Counted from the first letter of the stretch, positions 17,880 through 26,885 are shown. The stretch: 64,000 nucleotides of DNA from Dokdonia sp. Dokd-P16 (GCF_003095655.1 NZ_CP029151.1:3161001-3225000); one strand, 5' to 3'. Program-made: numbers and translations. The notes: generated by a model not told the origin, from the letters alone.

Positions 17880-19811
17880 ATGCAGTTTAGACATCCAGAA
17901 CTCCTTTATGCACTGTTCTTACTGCTTATCCCTATTCTCGTTCACTTATTTCAACTGCGTAAGTTTAAAACAGAAGCATTTACAAACGTTGCCTTTCTTC
18001 AAAAACTCAACATTCAAACTCGTAAGAGTAATTCCATAAAGAAATGGCTAGTGTTACTGTCTCGTATGGCGGCAATAGCCGCAATTGTTCTAGCATTTGC
18101 TCAACCATTTATTACACAATCAGATAGCGCAATCCGTGAAAAGGAAACTATCATTTACTTGGATAACTCATTCAGTATGCAAGCAAAGGGTTCTTCTGGA
18201 CAATTGCTACGCACGGCTACCCAAGATATTATTACTAATATTCCCGAGGATCAAATCTTCACTTTAATTACAAATACAGATACGTATAGAAATACCTCTA
18301 TAAAAAACATGCGTAACGAGTTGCTACAACTACCATATGCAGCATCACAGCTATCTGAAACTGCAGTAACACTCAGAGCACAGAAAGAATTTTCTAGAGA
18401 CCAATCAAAAGATAAGAGGCTCATTATGATTTCTGATTTTCAAGATAATGGGGAGACGTATCAGCTACAGACTGATGGTATAGAAAAGCATTATGTGCAG
18501 CTCCAGCCAGTTATAAAAAACAATGTAAGTATAGACTCCGTTTTTATATCTAAAAGAAAAGCAGGAAGCATTGCCCTCACTGTGGCACTTTCAGCAGGTG
18601 AAAAGAAAGATATTAATACAGCCGTTTCTCTATACAACGGTGATCAATTATTGGCAAAGGGAACCGCATCTTTTGATAGCAAATTAACAACTACCGTAGT
18701 TTTTGATATAGATACAAAGGAAGAAATCGCAGGTCGTATCGTGATTGAAGATCCCCTACTCGCTTTTGACAACACCATGTTTTTTAGCATTAATAAAAGT
18801 CAGCCCATAAAAGTACTCGCAATAAATGGTGCAAACTCAGATTATTTGTCACGTATTTTTACGGCTCCAGAGTTTGAGTATGAAAGTACAAACATTAAGA
18901 ATCTAGATTATAGCAGCATCCCAGAGTTTAATTACATTGTTATAAATCAAGTTTCAGAAATAGGCGTATCTCTTAGTGGTGCTTTGAACGCTTTCGCGAA
19001 AGCGGGAGGAATTACCACCATTATTTTAGATCCAAATGCAGATGCGGCTAGTTACAACAATGCGTTAAGAGGTTTAGGAAACTTTGAGATCTCAAAAAAC
19101 GAAACTACTAAGCGATTAGTAACCACCATCAACTATGACCATCCTGTTTATAAAGATGTGTTTGATGCAAGAATAAAAAACTTTCAATATCCATCCGTTT
19201 CAAAGTCTTTTGCCTTACAAGGTGGAGATGCGTTACTTCGTTTTGAAGATGGAAGTCCTTTCCTGTCTTATGCTTCAAATTTCTTTGTAATCTCTGGAGG
19301 CATAGACGTTGCAAATTCAAATCTCCAAAGTTCGCCACTCATAGTTCCTACATTTTACAATATGTCACGACAGAGCTTGCAGTTGCCACGGTTGTATATG
19401 CCTGTAGGTAAAAACACAACATATGACATTCCCGTTGGACTTCAAGAAGATGATATTTTGAGTCTAGAAGACATTTCAGACCCCTCAAATACACTTATTC
19501 CTCTACAGCAATCTAAGGGAAATAAAGTACAAATTACAACGAGTGACTCGCCATCTAAAGCAAGTATTTACAATATTAAACTAGCAGATAATACAGTACA
19601 GCAAGTCAGTTATAATTACAATCGTAGCGAAAGCACATTACGATATGCAGTATTAAACACGGGTGCTACAAATCATTACAACACCTCTGTAGAAGATCTT
19701 TTTGACGAATTCAAAACAGCAGATAGTGTCCAATCGCTTTGGAAATGGTTTGTTATTTTTGCCTTGTTATTCCTAGTACTAGAAATCTTGATTTTAAAAT
19801 TCTATAAATGA
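17880..19811 (+). CDS. BatA-domain membrane protein
   Basis: 643 residues. The N-terminal double-transmembrane BatA module is clear: PELLYALFLLLIPILVHLFQLRKFK and a second hydrophobic segment WLVLLSRMAAIAAIVLAFAQP. A VWA-like part follows (TIIYLDNSFSM, a MIDAS-like DxSxS), then a large periplasmic region and a C-terminal TM (WFVIFALLFLVLEILIL). Such proteins accompany Bat aerotolerance systems, function uncertain. A palindromic repeat copy lies in frame and encodes NAFAKAG. The stop overlaps the next start by four bases (ATGA). Confidence 0.85.
   Translation: MQFRHPELLYALFLLLIPILVHLFQLRKFKTEAFTNVAFLQKLNIQTRKSNSIKKWLVLLSRMAAIAAIVLAFAQPFITQSDSAIREKETIIYLDNSFSMQAKGSSGQLLRTATQDIITNIPEDQIFTLITNTDTYRNTSIKNMRNELLQLPYAASQLSETAVTLRAQKEFSRDQSKDKRLIMISDFQDNGETYQLQTDGIEKHYVQLQPVIKNNVSIDSVFISKRKAGSIALTVALSAGEKKDINTAVSLYNGDQLLAKGTASFDSKLTTTVVFDIDTKEEIAGRIVIEDPLLAFDNTMFFSINKSQPIKVLAINGANSDYLSRIFTAPEFEYESTNIKNLDYSSIPEFNYIVINQVSEIGVSLSGALNAFAKAGGITTIILDPNADAASYNNALRGLGNFEISKNETTKRLVTTINYDHPVYKDVFDARIKNFQYPSVSKSFALQGGDALLRFEDGSPFLSYASNFFVISGGIDVANSNLQSSPLIVPTFYNMSRQSLQLPRLYMPVGKNTTYDIPVGLQEDDILSLEDISDPSNTLIPLQQSKGNKVQITTSDSPSKASIYNIKLADNTVQQVSYNYNRSESTLRYAVLNTGATNHYNTSVEDLFDEFKTADSVQSLWKWFVIFALLFLVLEILILKFYK
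18989..19004. repeat. TTTCGCGAAA palindrome, copy 7 (in CDS)
   Basis: Perfect 16-bp palindrome inside the BatA-domain gene, read in frame as A-F-A-K-A. Confidence 0.95.
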
Positions 19812-21061
19812 AAGCACTCATAAAGAACGCCATAATTGTAGACAGTGATAGCCCTCATCACGGCAGTACAAAAGATGTTAGAATTAAAGATGGCCTTATT
19901 ATAGAAATAGGAGAACATCTAGAACATACAAAAGGAGAGACACTCATAGAACGTGATAATCTGCATATATCACAAGGCTGGTTTGATAGTAGCGTGAGTA
20001 TGGGGCAACCAGGTTTTGAAGAACGAGAAACCATAGACCATGGCTTACAAGTTGCAGCGACTAGCGGCTTTACAGCAGTAGCACTCAATCCAAACACCTA
20101 CCCTATTATTGACACAAGCTCTGATGTTACTTTTGTAAAGAAAATGGCAGAAGGACATGCAACTTCTCTGTTTCCCATAGGTGCGCTTACGCGAAATAGT
20201 GAGAGCGTAGACCTAGCAGAATTGTATGACATGCAGCAATCTGGTGCTGTAGCTTTTGGTGATTATCAACAACCAATCTCAAATCCAAACTTGCTTAAAA
20301 TTGCACTTCAATACACGCAAGGTTTTAACGGACTCGTATTATCATTTCCTCAAGAGCAGAAAATTGCTGGAAAAGGGATGGTAAATGAAGGAGAAGTAAG
20401 CACTCGAGTGGGGCTTAAAGGAATTCCCGCTATAGCCGAAAGTCTTCAAGTAGCAAGAGACTTACACATTCTTGAATATGCTGGCGGAAGCCTTCACATT
20501 CCTACAATTTCCACAAAGGCAAGTGTGGAACTTATAAAACAAACTAAAGCTAAAGGACTAGACGTTACTTGTAGTGTAGCAATACACAACTTGTACTTAC
20601 TAGATACAGTTATAGATGATTTTGACACTCGTTATAAAGTATTACCACCACTAAGAAACCAAGAGCATGTAGACGCACTGATAGAAGGTGTAAAAGATGG
20701 TACTATCGATATGGTGACTAGTGATCATAATCCGCTAGATGTTGAGCGCAAGCACGTAGAATTTGATAATGCTATGTATGGCGCTATATCTCAAGAAGCT
20801 ACATTTAAAGCGCTACTTACCATAGTGAGTGAGAAGCGCGCCGTAACACTGCTTACTGCTGGGAGACGTAGATTTATAGGTACAAGTAATTCGATACAAG
20901 AAAATAGCCCAGCAGATATTACTTTATTTACACCAAAAGGAAGTTCCACATTTACGCAAGAACACATCAAATCAACTTCAAATAATGCCATATTCCTCAA
21001 TCAAAAGATGAAGGGAGAAGTGTATGGAATTATTGCAAATAACCAACTAGTACTCAACTAA
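19808..21061 (+). CDS. Dihydroorotase-like amidohydrolase lacking metal ligands
   Basis: 417 residues with the class I dihydroorotase layout: IEIGEHLEHTKGETLIERDN, GQPGFEERETIDHGLQVAATSGFTAVALNPNT, RVGLKGIPAIAES and VTSDHNPLDVERK. Catalytic dihydroorotases have DxHxH-RePG; here the equivalent near residue 59 is DSSVSMGQPG, so both His ligands are gone. The expected His ligands downstream also look replaced (LHIPTIST, TCSVAIHNLY); only SDHNP keeps the Asp region. It is probably a non-catalytic PyrC'-like homologue that may scaffold aspartate carbamoyltransferase. Second gene of the BatA operon, 4-bp overlap upstream, 1-bp overlap downstream. Confidence 0.8.
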   Translation: MKALIKNAIIVDSDSPHHGSTKDVRIKDGLIIEIGEHLEHTKGETLIERDNLHISQGWFDSSVSMGQPGFEERETIDHGLQVAATSGFTAVALNPNTYPIIDTSSDVTFVKKMAEGHATSLFPIGALTRNSESVDLAELYDMQQSGAVAFGDYQQPISNPNLLKIALQYTQGFNGLVLSFPQEQKIAGKGMVNEGEVSTRVGLKGIPAIAESLQVARDLHILEYAGGSLHIPTISTKASVELIKQTKAKGLDVTCSVAIHNLYLLDTVIDDFDTRYKVLPPLRNQEHVDALIEGVKDGTIDMVTSDHNPLDVERKHVEFDNAMYGAISQEATFKALLTIVSEKRAVTLLTAGRRRFIGTSNSIQENSPADITLFTPKGSSTFTQEHIKSTSNNAIFLNQKMKGEVYGIIANNQLVLN

Positions 21062-21390
21062 TGGATGAAAACACCGTTTTTGAAGGAAAAACAGCTGCAG
21101 TTTTGAGCTACATTACCTTCGTAGGATTAATTATAGCCTATTTTATGAATAGCGAATCAAAAAATGAATTTGCTGCTTTTCACCTTAGACAGTCATTAGG
21201 TTTAACCTTGAGCTACTTCTTAGTAATGATGCCTCTTAGCTATCTTGACATACCAATGGCATCCACAGGATTTCTCGTGCTATTTTTTGCACTGTGGCTT
21301 TTTGGAATAATTTCGGCTTTTCAAGGAAAACGCCAACTTGTACCTTTAGTAGGTGCGTTTTACCAAAATGTTTTCGGCGGAAACAACTAG
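21061..21390 (+). CDS. Small membrane protein, DUF4870-like
   Basis: 109 residues with three to four hydrophobic segments (AAVLSYITFVGLIIAYFMN, LGLTLSYFLVMMPLSYL, TGFLVLFFALWLFGIISAF) and the AAFHLRQSLGL segment typical of DUF4870/Tic20-like proteins between TM1 and TM2. The ATG overlaps the previous stop (TAATG), so translation is likely coupled. Inner membrane, function unknown. Confidence 0.72.
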   Translation: MDENTVFEGKTAAVLSYITFVGLIIAYFMNSESKNEFAAFHLRQSLGLTLSYFLVMMPLSYLDIPMASTGFLVLFFALWLFGIISAFQGKRQLVPLVGAFYQNVFGGNN

Positions 21391-21461
21391 TCTCACTTCA
21401 CGCCAGTAATAATTATACATCAAGGCATTACTTACTATGTATTGTCTACTATTTCAACTAT

Positions 21462-22103
21462 ATGTTATTAGAATATATCACACGTAAACCATCAAAATCT
21501 TCTAAGGGTAAAGCTCCATTAATTATTCTCCTTCATGGTTATGGAAGTAATGAAGAAGACCTATTTAGCTTTGCTGAAGAAATTCCAGATGAGTATTTCA
21601 TAGTATCTGCAAAGGCTCCTATCGCTATGCAACCTTATGGAAATGCGTGGTATCATATCACTATAGATGGTGATGGTGTAAAATCTTCAGATAATGATGG
21701 TGCTCGTGAGTCTAGAGATATCATTGCAAAATTTATCGATGAACTTATAGCAGAGTATGATGTTGATAAGCATAATATAACCTTGCTAGGTTTTAGTCAA
21801 GGAACGATATTGAGCTATGCAGTAGCACTCACCTACCCAGAAAAGGTTAAGAATGTTATAGGCTTGAGTGGTTACATCAATGAGGAGATTATTGATTTAA
21901 AAAGTAATCCATCTTATGCACATCTTAATATTTACAACTCACATGGAACTGTAGACCAAGTAATACCTATAGATGCTGCGCGCAAAACACCTGGCTATCT
22001 CAAGAATATTGGGATTGAATCCACACTTAGTGAGTTCCCTGTAGGTCACGGGGTTCACCCTACTAACTTCTATGAGTTTAAGGAATGGTTACAAAGTAAA
22101 TAG
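21462..22103 (+). CDS. Alpha/beta-hydrolase, phospholipase/carboxylesterase family
   Basis: 213 residues from ATG 21462; an upstream in-frame extension to 21294 would overlap the previous gene and lacks conservation features. Fold markers: LIILLHGYGSNEEDLF (oxyanion region), nucleophile LGFSQGTILSYA, Asp in NSHGTVDQVIP and His in FPVGHGVHP, a complete Ser-Asp-His triad. It belongs to the small cytosolic acyl-protein thioesterase/carboxylesterase group; natural substrate unknown. Last gene of the operon before a strong terminator. Confidence 0.85.
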   Translation: MLLEYITRKPSKSSKGKAPLIILLHGYGSNEEDLFSFAEEIPDEYFIVSAKAPIAMQPYGNAWYHITIDGDGVKSSDNDGARESRDIIAKFIDELIAEYDVDKHNITLLGFSQGTILSYAVALTYPEKVKNVIGLSGYINEEIIDLKSNPSYAHLNIYNSHGTVDQVIPIDAARKTPGYLKNIGIESTLSEFPVGHGVHPTNFYEFKEWLQSK

Positions 22104-22110
22104 AGACATA

Positions 22111-22141
22111 AAAAAAACAGGCCAAGAGCCTGTTTTTTTTA
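22111..22141. terminator. Bidirectional terminator
   Basis: Stem AAAACAGGC / GCCTGTTTT around loop 22123-22127 with A-run before and T-run after, between convergent genes. Confidence 0.9.
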
Positions 22142-22178
22142 TATATAATGGTGATTTAAAATCACCTAAATAAATTCC

Positions 22179-22670
22179 TTAATTAGGATATACTAAACTC
22201 TCCACGGTTTTATAATCTACCGTTCCATCCTCATTTACAAAATACTCAACCAGCATTTCTCCCCATTTCTTGCCGTCAGAAAAGTCGGCGATGATCCAGC
22301 GGTGATTTAAAATCTGTACTTTATTAATTTGGAAAGGTCTTCCATCACCTACAAAAGTAATAAGCTCATTACCTTGAGCTGTATTTTTTGCATATAACCC
22401 ATCTTCTATAGCTGGTTTAATCACAGCAATGTCTAGATCGTCATTATCAAAATATTCCTTTGCATTATCATTACCTAATAACGTGAAGTACTCCACGTTT
22501 GCTAGGCGTTCTTGATACATTCCAGCGATAGAATCTTTGTCTGCAAGTTTTATTTCTAGCTTCTCGATTTGCTTCGCTTGGTATTCTAGCCCCTTACTGC
22601 TATTTATATATTGAAAAATAATATACAATGCTGCAAATAGGAATAAGTATAAAAAAATGCTACGTCTCAT
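22179..22670 (-). CDS. Membrane-anchored hypothetical protein, 163 aa
   Basis: One N-terminal membrane anchor (IFLYLFLFAALYIIFQYI) followed by a coiled-coil-like segment (about 30-55: KQIEKLEIKLADKDSIAGMYQ) and a small mixed alpha/beta domain ending KKWGEMLVEYFVNEDGTVDY. The bulk faces the periplasm. It starts three bases after the stop of the MBL hydrolase gene, so the two form an operon. Family not recognised. Confidence 0.65.
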   Translation of the reverse strand: MRRSIFLYLFLFAALYIIFQYINSSKGLEYQAKQIEKLEIKLADKDSIAGMYQERLANVEYFTLLGNDNAKEYFDNDDLDIAVIKPAIEDGLYAKNTAQGNELITFVGDGRPFQINKVQILNHRWIIADFSDGKKWGEMLVEYFVNEDGTVDYKTVESLVYPN

Positions 22671-22673
22671 AAA

Positions 22674-23465
22674 TTATGTAGTTAAAGTAAGTCCGTCGTA
22701 TGCTAGAAAGACATTTTCGGGTAATTTTTGTTCGGCTTCTGCATGAAAGCCTAGATGGTGACTTATGTGTGTAAGATAGGTGCGCTTAGGTTTAATTTTT
22801 GCAACTAAAGCAAGCGCCTCGTCAACATTAAGATGTGTATAATGCGCTTCTTCCCGCAAGCAGTTTAAGACAAGAATATCTAAATCTTGTAATTTCTCAA
22901 TCTCCTCATCTGCAATAGTTTTTACATCAGTTAGATACGCTATATCTTGAAAACGATATCCAAAAACTTGCAGTGATCCATGATAGGCCTCGATAGGCTG
23001 TACTTCGATGTTACCTAATTTGATAGGTATACCATTCACCACCTCTTTTGAAGCAACACTTGGCGCTCCTGGGTATCTATTTTCTGTAGTAAAAATGTAA
23101 TCAAAACGTTCGGCAAGAGTTTTCAAAACTCGTTTATGAGCATAAATAGGCATATCACCTTGTCTAAAAACAAAAGGTCTTATGTCATCCAGCCCAGCAA
23201 CGTGATCGGCATGTTCATGGGTTAATAATATACCATGCAAAGGTGCTGGATCTCCTGCGGTTGTGCGCTTTCGCGAAAGCGTGCTCAACATTTGTTGTCT
23301 AAAATCCGGACCACAATCTATCACATAATTATAGCCGTCCCATTCTATTAGAACAGAAACTCGCAGTCTTATATCCCTAGGATCTGCACTTAAACACACG
23401 GGATGTGTACTTCCTATTACAGGAATTCCTTGAGATGTGCCAGTACCGAGAAAGGTGATTTTCAC
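22674..23465 (-). CDS. MBL-fold metallo-hydrolase (PhnP-like)
   Basis: About 263 residues. Metal-binding motif HEHADHVAGLDDIRPF, plus FLGTGTSQGIPVIGS at the N-terminus, DCGPDFRQQML, IEAYHGSLQVFGYR and THISHHLGFH. This pattern is that of the PhnP/lipoate-octanoyl-like MBL phosphodiesterase group. I chose the GTG at 23465 (protein starts MKITFLG) over the GTG at 23495 because family members begin at this strand. A palindromic repeat lies inside the gene, read as LSRKR. Co-transcribed with the membrane-anchored gene. Confidence 0.82.
   Translation of the reverse strand: MKITFLGTGTSQGIPVIGSTHPVCLSADPRDIRLRVSVLIEWDGYNYVIDCGPDFRQQMLSTLSRKRTTAGDPAPLHGILLTHEHADHVAGLDDIRPFVFRQGDMPIYAHKRVLKTLAERFDYIFTTENRYPGAPSVASKEVVNGIPIKLGNIEVQPIEAYHGSLQVFGYRFQDIAYLTDVKTIADEEIEKLQDLDILVLNCLREEAHYTHLNVDEALALVAKIKPKRTYLTHISHHLGFHAEAEQKLPENVFLAYDGLTLTT
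23266..23281. repeat. TTTCGCGAAA palindrome, copy 8 (in CDS)
   Basis: Perfect 16-bp palindrome in the MBL-hydrolase gene, in a frame that encodes L-S-R-K-R, just after the DCGPDFRQQML metal-site segment and before HEHADH. Confidence 0.95.
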
Positions 23466-23530
23466 TAATGTTTTAGAAAATAATGCGCTTATCACGCCGT
23501 TAATTGTGTAACAAAAATACAGTTATTTTT

Positions 23531-23559
23531 TTGGCTACTACAACCTTTTAGTATCTTTG
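23531..23559 (+). promoter_or_regulatory. Bacteroidota promoter, TTG-N18-TATCTTTG
   Basis: -33 TTG at 23531-23533 and exact -7 TATCTTTG at 23552-23559, spacing 18, 32 bp before the ATG at 23592. Confidence 0.75.
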
Positions 23560-23591
23560 AGTGACCATTAATCGATGGAAAAAAACACACT

Positions 23592-25049
23592 ATGGCTGTT
23601 AAAATTTTAGGAGACAAAGACTTTGAAAAAGTACCTCCTCTCAAGAATAAGGTACTTCGCGTAAATCTAAACGCAAATATATATGGAACTTTTGCCGAGA
23701 TAGGTGCAGGACAAGAAACGGTTCGTCATTTTTTTAGAGCAGGTGGTGCAAGTGGTACCATAGCAAAGGCAATGAGTGCATATGATAAAGACTTCTCTGA
23801 TGCTATTTATGGTGTGGAAGATGATGGTAGATATGTCACAGAAAAGCGTCTTAAGAAAATGCTTTCTCATGAGATGAAACTCATTGAAGATCGTATTTCA
23901 CGTTACAAGCAGCCAGATAAAATCTTCTTTACTTACGCAAACACGGTAGCTACCATAGATTTTGCAAAGAAATATAAAGGTCATGGATGGGTAGGAATTA
24001 GATTCCAGATTACTCCAGAAGGTGAATTTAATGAGATTATACTGCACGTTCGTTTTCACGAAAATGACGCTCGTTTACAACAGCTTACCTTGGGAACGCT
24101 AGGTGTAAACCTTATTTATGGTGCCTTTTATAAGCATGATAATCCTAAAAACTTACTTCGCTATCTTTATGATCACATTGATCAAGATCAGATAGAGATT
24201 GATACTATAAACTTCTCTGGACCTCAATTTGAGCATGTAGATAACCGCTTAATGAGTTTACAGCTTGTTAAAAACGGAATGACAGAGGCCGTAATGTTTG
24301 ACGCAAAAGGAAATAACATCCTTCCAGCAGCATTACTATATAAGAAAAACGTACTTGCACTGCGCGGTAGTTTTCGTCCTGTAACTAAGGTAAACATGGA
24401 TATGTTTGAAAAAGCATATAAAATGTTTGTAGAGGCAAATCGTGTAAACGAGAAAAAGACAGAAGCTATTTTTGAAATCACACTGTCTAACCTTCGCGCC
24501 GAAGGTGATATTGATGAGGAAGATTTCATGGCAAGAGCTCGATTATTAGGTTCTCTTGGACAGACCGTAATGATTTCAAACTTTAAAGAGTATTATCGCG
24601 TTGTTGAGTATTTCTCAAACTATACTAAGGAGCGTATGGGTCTGGTAATGGGTGTGAATAACCTAATTGACATCTTCGACACTAGCTACTATCGTCACTT
24701 AAGTGGAGGTATTCTAGAAGCATTCGGTAAATTATTCTTTAAAGATCTTAAGGTGTTCTTATACCCAATGAAAGATCCAAAAACAGGAGAATATACTGAT
24801 AGTGATAATTTAAAAGTACACCCACGAATGAAAGAACTTTACAAGTTCTTTAAACTGAATGGTAAAGTACTTGATATTGAAAATTATGATCCAGAAATTA
24901 CAGATATCTTCTCTAGAGAAGTATTAAGAATGATTTCTGATGGTGAAAAAGGTTGGGAAGGTATGCTTCCAGAAGGAGTTGCAGAGCTTATTAAGTCTCG
25001 TAATCTTTTTGGGTATCAATCTCAAGCACTTTTAGAAGCAGATAAATAA
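23592..25049 (+). CDS. Conserved-looking cytoplasmic protein of unknown function, 485 aa
   Basis: No signal peptide or membrane segment. Segments that look strongly constrained: NLNANIYGTFAEIGAGQE, HFFRAGGASGTIAKAMSAYD, SDAIYGVEDDGRY, GWVGIRFQ, LGTLGVNLIYGAFY and YYRHLSGGILEAFGKLFF. I do not recognise a characterised domain and see no nucleotidyltransferase HxGH, Walker A or metal-ligand cluster. Good promoter; the stop overlaps the start of the next lipoprotein gene (TAATG), suggesting translational coupling. Confidence 0.75.
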   Translation: MAVKILGDKDFEKVPPLKNKVLRVNLNANIYGTFAEIGAGQETVRHFFRAGGASGTIAKAMSAYDKDFSDAIYGVEDDGRYVTEKRLKKMLSHEMKLIEDRISRYKQPDKIFFTYANTVATIDFAKKYKGHGWVGIRFQITPEGEFNEIILHVRFHENDARLQQLTLGTLGVNLIYGAFYKHDNPKNLLRYLYDHIDQDQIEIDTINFSGPQFEHVDNRLMSLQLVKNGMTEAVMFDAKGNNILPAALLYKKNVLALRGSFRPVTKVNMDMFEKAYKMFVEANRVNEKKTEAIFEITLSNLRAEGDIDEEDFMARARLLGSLGQTVMISNFKEYYRVVEYFSNYTKERMGLVMGVNNLIDIFDTSYYRHLSGGILEAFGKLFFKDLKVFLYPMKDPKTGEYTDSDNLKVHPRMKELYKFFKLNGKVLDIENYDPEITDIFSREVLRMISDGEKGWEGMLPEGVAELIKSRNLFGYQSQALLEADK

Positions 25050-25474
25050 TGAATGTGCTTAATTACATAGCTGGTATCTCTTTACTATTTCTTGTATCTG
25101 CTTGCGGAGATAAGAATACTACAAGCGACATAAAAAGGGAAACTTGGCAACTTATTGAGATGACAGCCGGTATGGTACCACCATCAGATCAAGAAGCTGT
25201 GCTTTCCATGAGCCAGACCTATGTTTTTACACCAGAAATGACTTTCACAAAGCAGCAAACTAAAGATGGACCCACTATAGAAGCTTCAGGAACTTACATA
25301 ACAAAGGAAACTAGTGAGGGTATTTTTTATACTTTAAAATACACAGAAGGTTTACAGATAGTAGGAAGTTGTACTGGAAATGATAGTGAAGAGTTGCTAG
25401 TACGCAATGATGGTAAACTACAGAATAGCTGGATGATGTGCGACGGACCATTACTGATTTATGAAAAGCAATAA
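25049..25474 (+). CDS. Lipoprotein, lipocalin-like, 141 aa
   Basis: Signal peptide with lipobox Cys19 (LLFLVSACG). The mature part is a small beta-rich domain: WQLIEMTAGMVPP, YVFTPEMTFTKQQ, ASGTYITKETSEG, TLKYTEGLQIVGSC. It resembles the small lipocalin-like lipoproteins of Bacteroidota, not a specific family. The one-base overlap with the 485-aa gene implies co-expression. Ends at a bidirectional terminator. Confidence 0.65.
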   Translation: MNVLNYIAGISLLFLVSACGDKNTTSDIKRETWQLIEMTAGMVPPSDQEAVLSMSQTYVFTPEMTFTKQQTKDGPTIEASGTYITKETSEGIFYTLKYTEGLQIVGSCTGNDSEELLVRNDGKLQNSWMMCDGPLLIYEKQ

Positions 25475-25494
25475 TCACACAAATTCTTATAAAA

Positions 25495-25530
25495 TAAAGG
25501 GCGATACATTAAATGTATTGCCCTTTTTAC
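25495..25530. terminator. Bidirectional terminator
   Basis: Stem AGGGCGATACATT / AATGTATTGCCCT (one G-T pair) at 25498-25524 with A- and T-runs, between convergent lipoprotein and bcp genes. Confidence 0.85.
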
Positions 25531-25547
25531 TTTAAATATAATCTTGA

Positions 25548-26003
25548 TTATGCGTCAAGTAATTGTGCAGCGTGATCTTTAGTTTTTACTTTTTGTATTA
25601 CATCGCTCACCACACCTTCTTCGTCTACCTTGAACGTCATACGGTGAATACCGTCATATTCTTTTCCCATAAATTTCTTAAGTCCCCAAACACCAAAGGC
25701 GTTGATTACCGTTTTATCCTCATCTGCTAGCAGCTGGAAAGGAAACTCATATTTGGTTGCAAAATTCTTTTGGCGTTTTTGAGAATCTGCACTTACACCT
25801 AGTAAGTGATAACCCTGCGACTGTAATTCCTTGTAGTTATCTCTTAAATTACAAGCCTCTGCCGTACAACCTGGTGTACTTGCCTTTGGATAAAAGAAAA
25901 CGATAAGTTTCTTGCCTTTAAAACTAGCAAGAGTTACTTCGTTCCCATCTTGATCTGTTGTTGTAAAATCTGGGACTTTATCGCCCACTTTTAATGTATT
26001 CAT
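25548..26003 (-). CDS. bcp: Thioredoxin-dependent thiol peroxidase (peroxiredoxin Q/BCP)
   Basis: 151 residues, typical BCP length. Peroxidatic Cys46 and resolving Cys51 in ASTPGCTAEACNLRD, preceded by LIVFFYPK; GVSADSQKRQKNFATKY and FQLLADEDK are also standard. It reduces hydrogen peroxide and lipid peroxides in the cytoplasm using thioredoxin. Divergent from nth, with a palindromic repeat in the shared upstream region. Confidence 0.93.
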   Translation of the reverse strand: MNTLKVGDKVPDFTTTDQDGNEVTLASFKGKKLIVFFYPKASTPGCTAEACNLRDNYKELQSQGYHLLGVSADSQKRQKNFATKYEFPFQLLADEDKTVINAFGVWGLKKFMGKEYDGIHRMTFKVDEEGVVSDVIQKVKTKDHAAQLLDA

Positions 26004-26080
26004 CTGTGTTTAGTTTTGGCTAATTAGGAATTCTCATCCATCATTGGCACTAGTTAATTATCTTTACGTAGCAATGTTAT

Positions 26081-26095
26081 GCTTTCGCGAAAGCG
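26081..26095. repeat. TTTCGCGAAA palindrome, copy 9
   Basis: GCTTTCGCGAAAGCG followed by TAA, in the divergent bcp/nth region. Confidence 0.9.
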
Positions 26096-26213
26096 TAATT
26101 TATCACACATAGTGAAAGCATAGAATTATAAAGTTACGAGTTCTCGCTATTACAATAAAGAAATACGTTTAAGCTTTGTGGATTACACCATAAAGAATAA
26201 TTATGCCCATCAT

Positions 26214-26885
26214 ATGACTAAACAAGAAAAGGTAGACTTTACGATAAAGACATTACAAGAATTATATCCTCAGATACCTATTCCATTAGATCACAAAGAT
26301 CCATATACGCTTCTCATTGCTGTGTTAATGAGTGCTCAAAGTACAGATGTACGCGTTAATCAAATTACTCCACTCCTATTTGAGGTTGCAGATAATCCTT
26401 ATGATATGGTAAAACTTACGGTAGAGGACATTAGAGATATCATAAAACCAGTAGGACTTTCACCTATGAAAGCAAAAGGAATTCACGGCCTATCACACAT
26501 GCTTATAGATAAGTATGACGGCGTGGTACCCGCCAGTATAGAGAAGCTTACAGAGTTTCCTGCGGTGGGTCATAAGACAGCAAGTGTTGTAGTATCTCAA
26601 GCCTTTGGCATACCAGCATTTCCTGTAGATACTCACATACATAGATTGATGTATCGCTGGGGTTTTACTAATGGAAAGAACGTAGTGCAAACAGAAAAAG
26701 ATGCAAAGCGTTTATTTCCAGAACACGTGTGGAATGATCTTCACTTACAAATTATATGGTATGGACGTCAGTATTCTCCAGCAAGAGGCTGGGATCTAGA
26801 AAAAGACATCATTACAAAAACCATAGGTCGCAAGACAGTAATAGCCGACTATGAGAAGATGATGGCAAAAAGAAAGAAAAAATAA
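26214..26885 (+). CDS. nth: Endonuclease III without iron-sulfur cysteines
   Basis: 223 residues. HhH-GPD fold: LLIAVLMSAQSTDVRVNQ, hairpin FPAVGHKTASVVV with catalytic Lys121, and FPVDTHIHR with catalytic Asp139, aligned with E. coli K120 and D138. The C-terminus (HLQIIWYGRQYSPARGWDL) lacks all four cysteines of the usual C-X6-C-X2-C-X5-C cluster. It should remove oxidised pyrimidines and nick AP sites. ATG 26214 (MTKQEK) is preferred to an upstream GTG at 26178. Confidence 0.88.
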   Translation: MTKQEKVDFTIKTLQELYPQIPIPLDHKDPYTLLIAVLMSAQSTDVRVNQITPLLFEVADNPYDMVKLTVEDIRDIIKPVGLSPMKAKGIHGLSHMLIDKYDGVVPASIEKLTEFPAVGHKTASVVVSQAFGIPAFPVDTHIHRLMYRWGFTNGKNVVQTEKDAKRLFPEHVWNDLHLQIIWYGRQYSPARGWDLEKDIITKTIGRKTVIADYEKMMAKRKKK

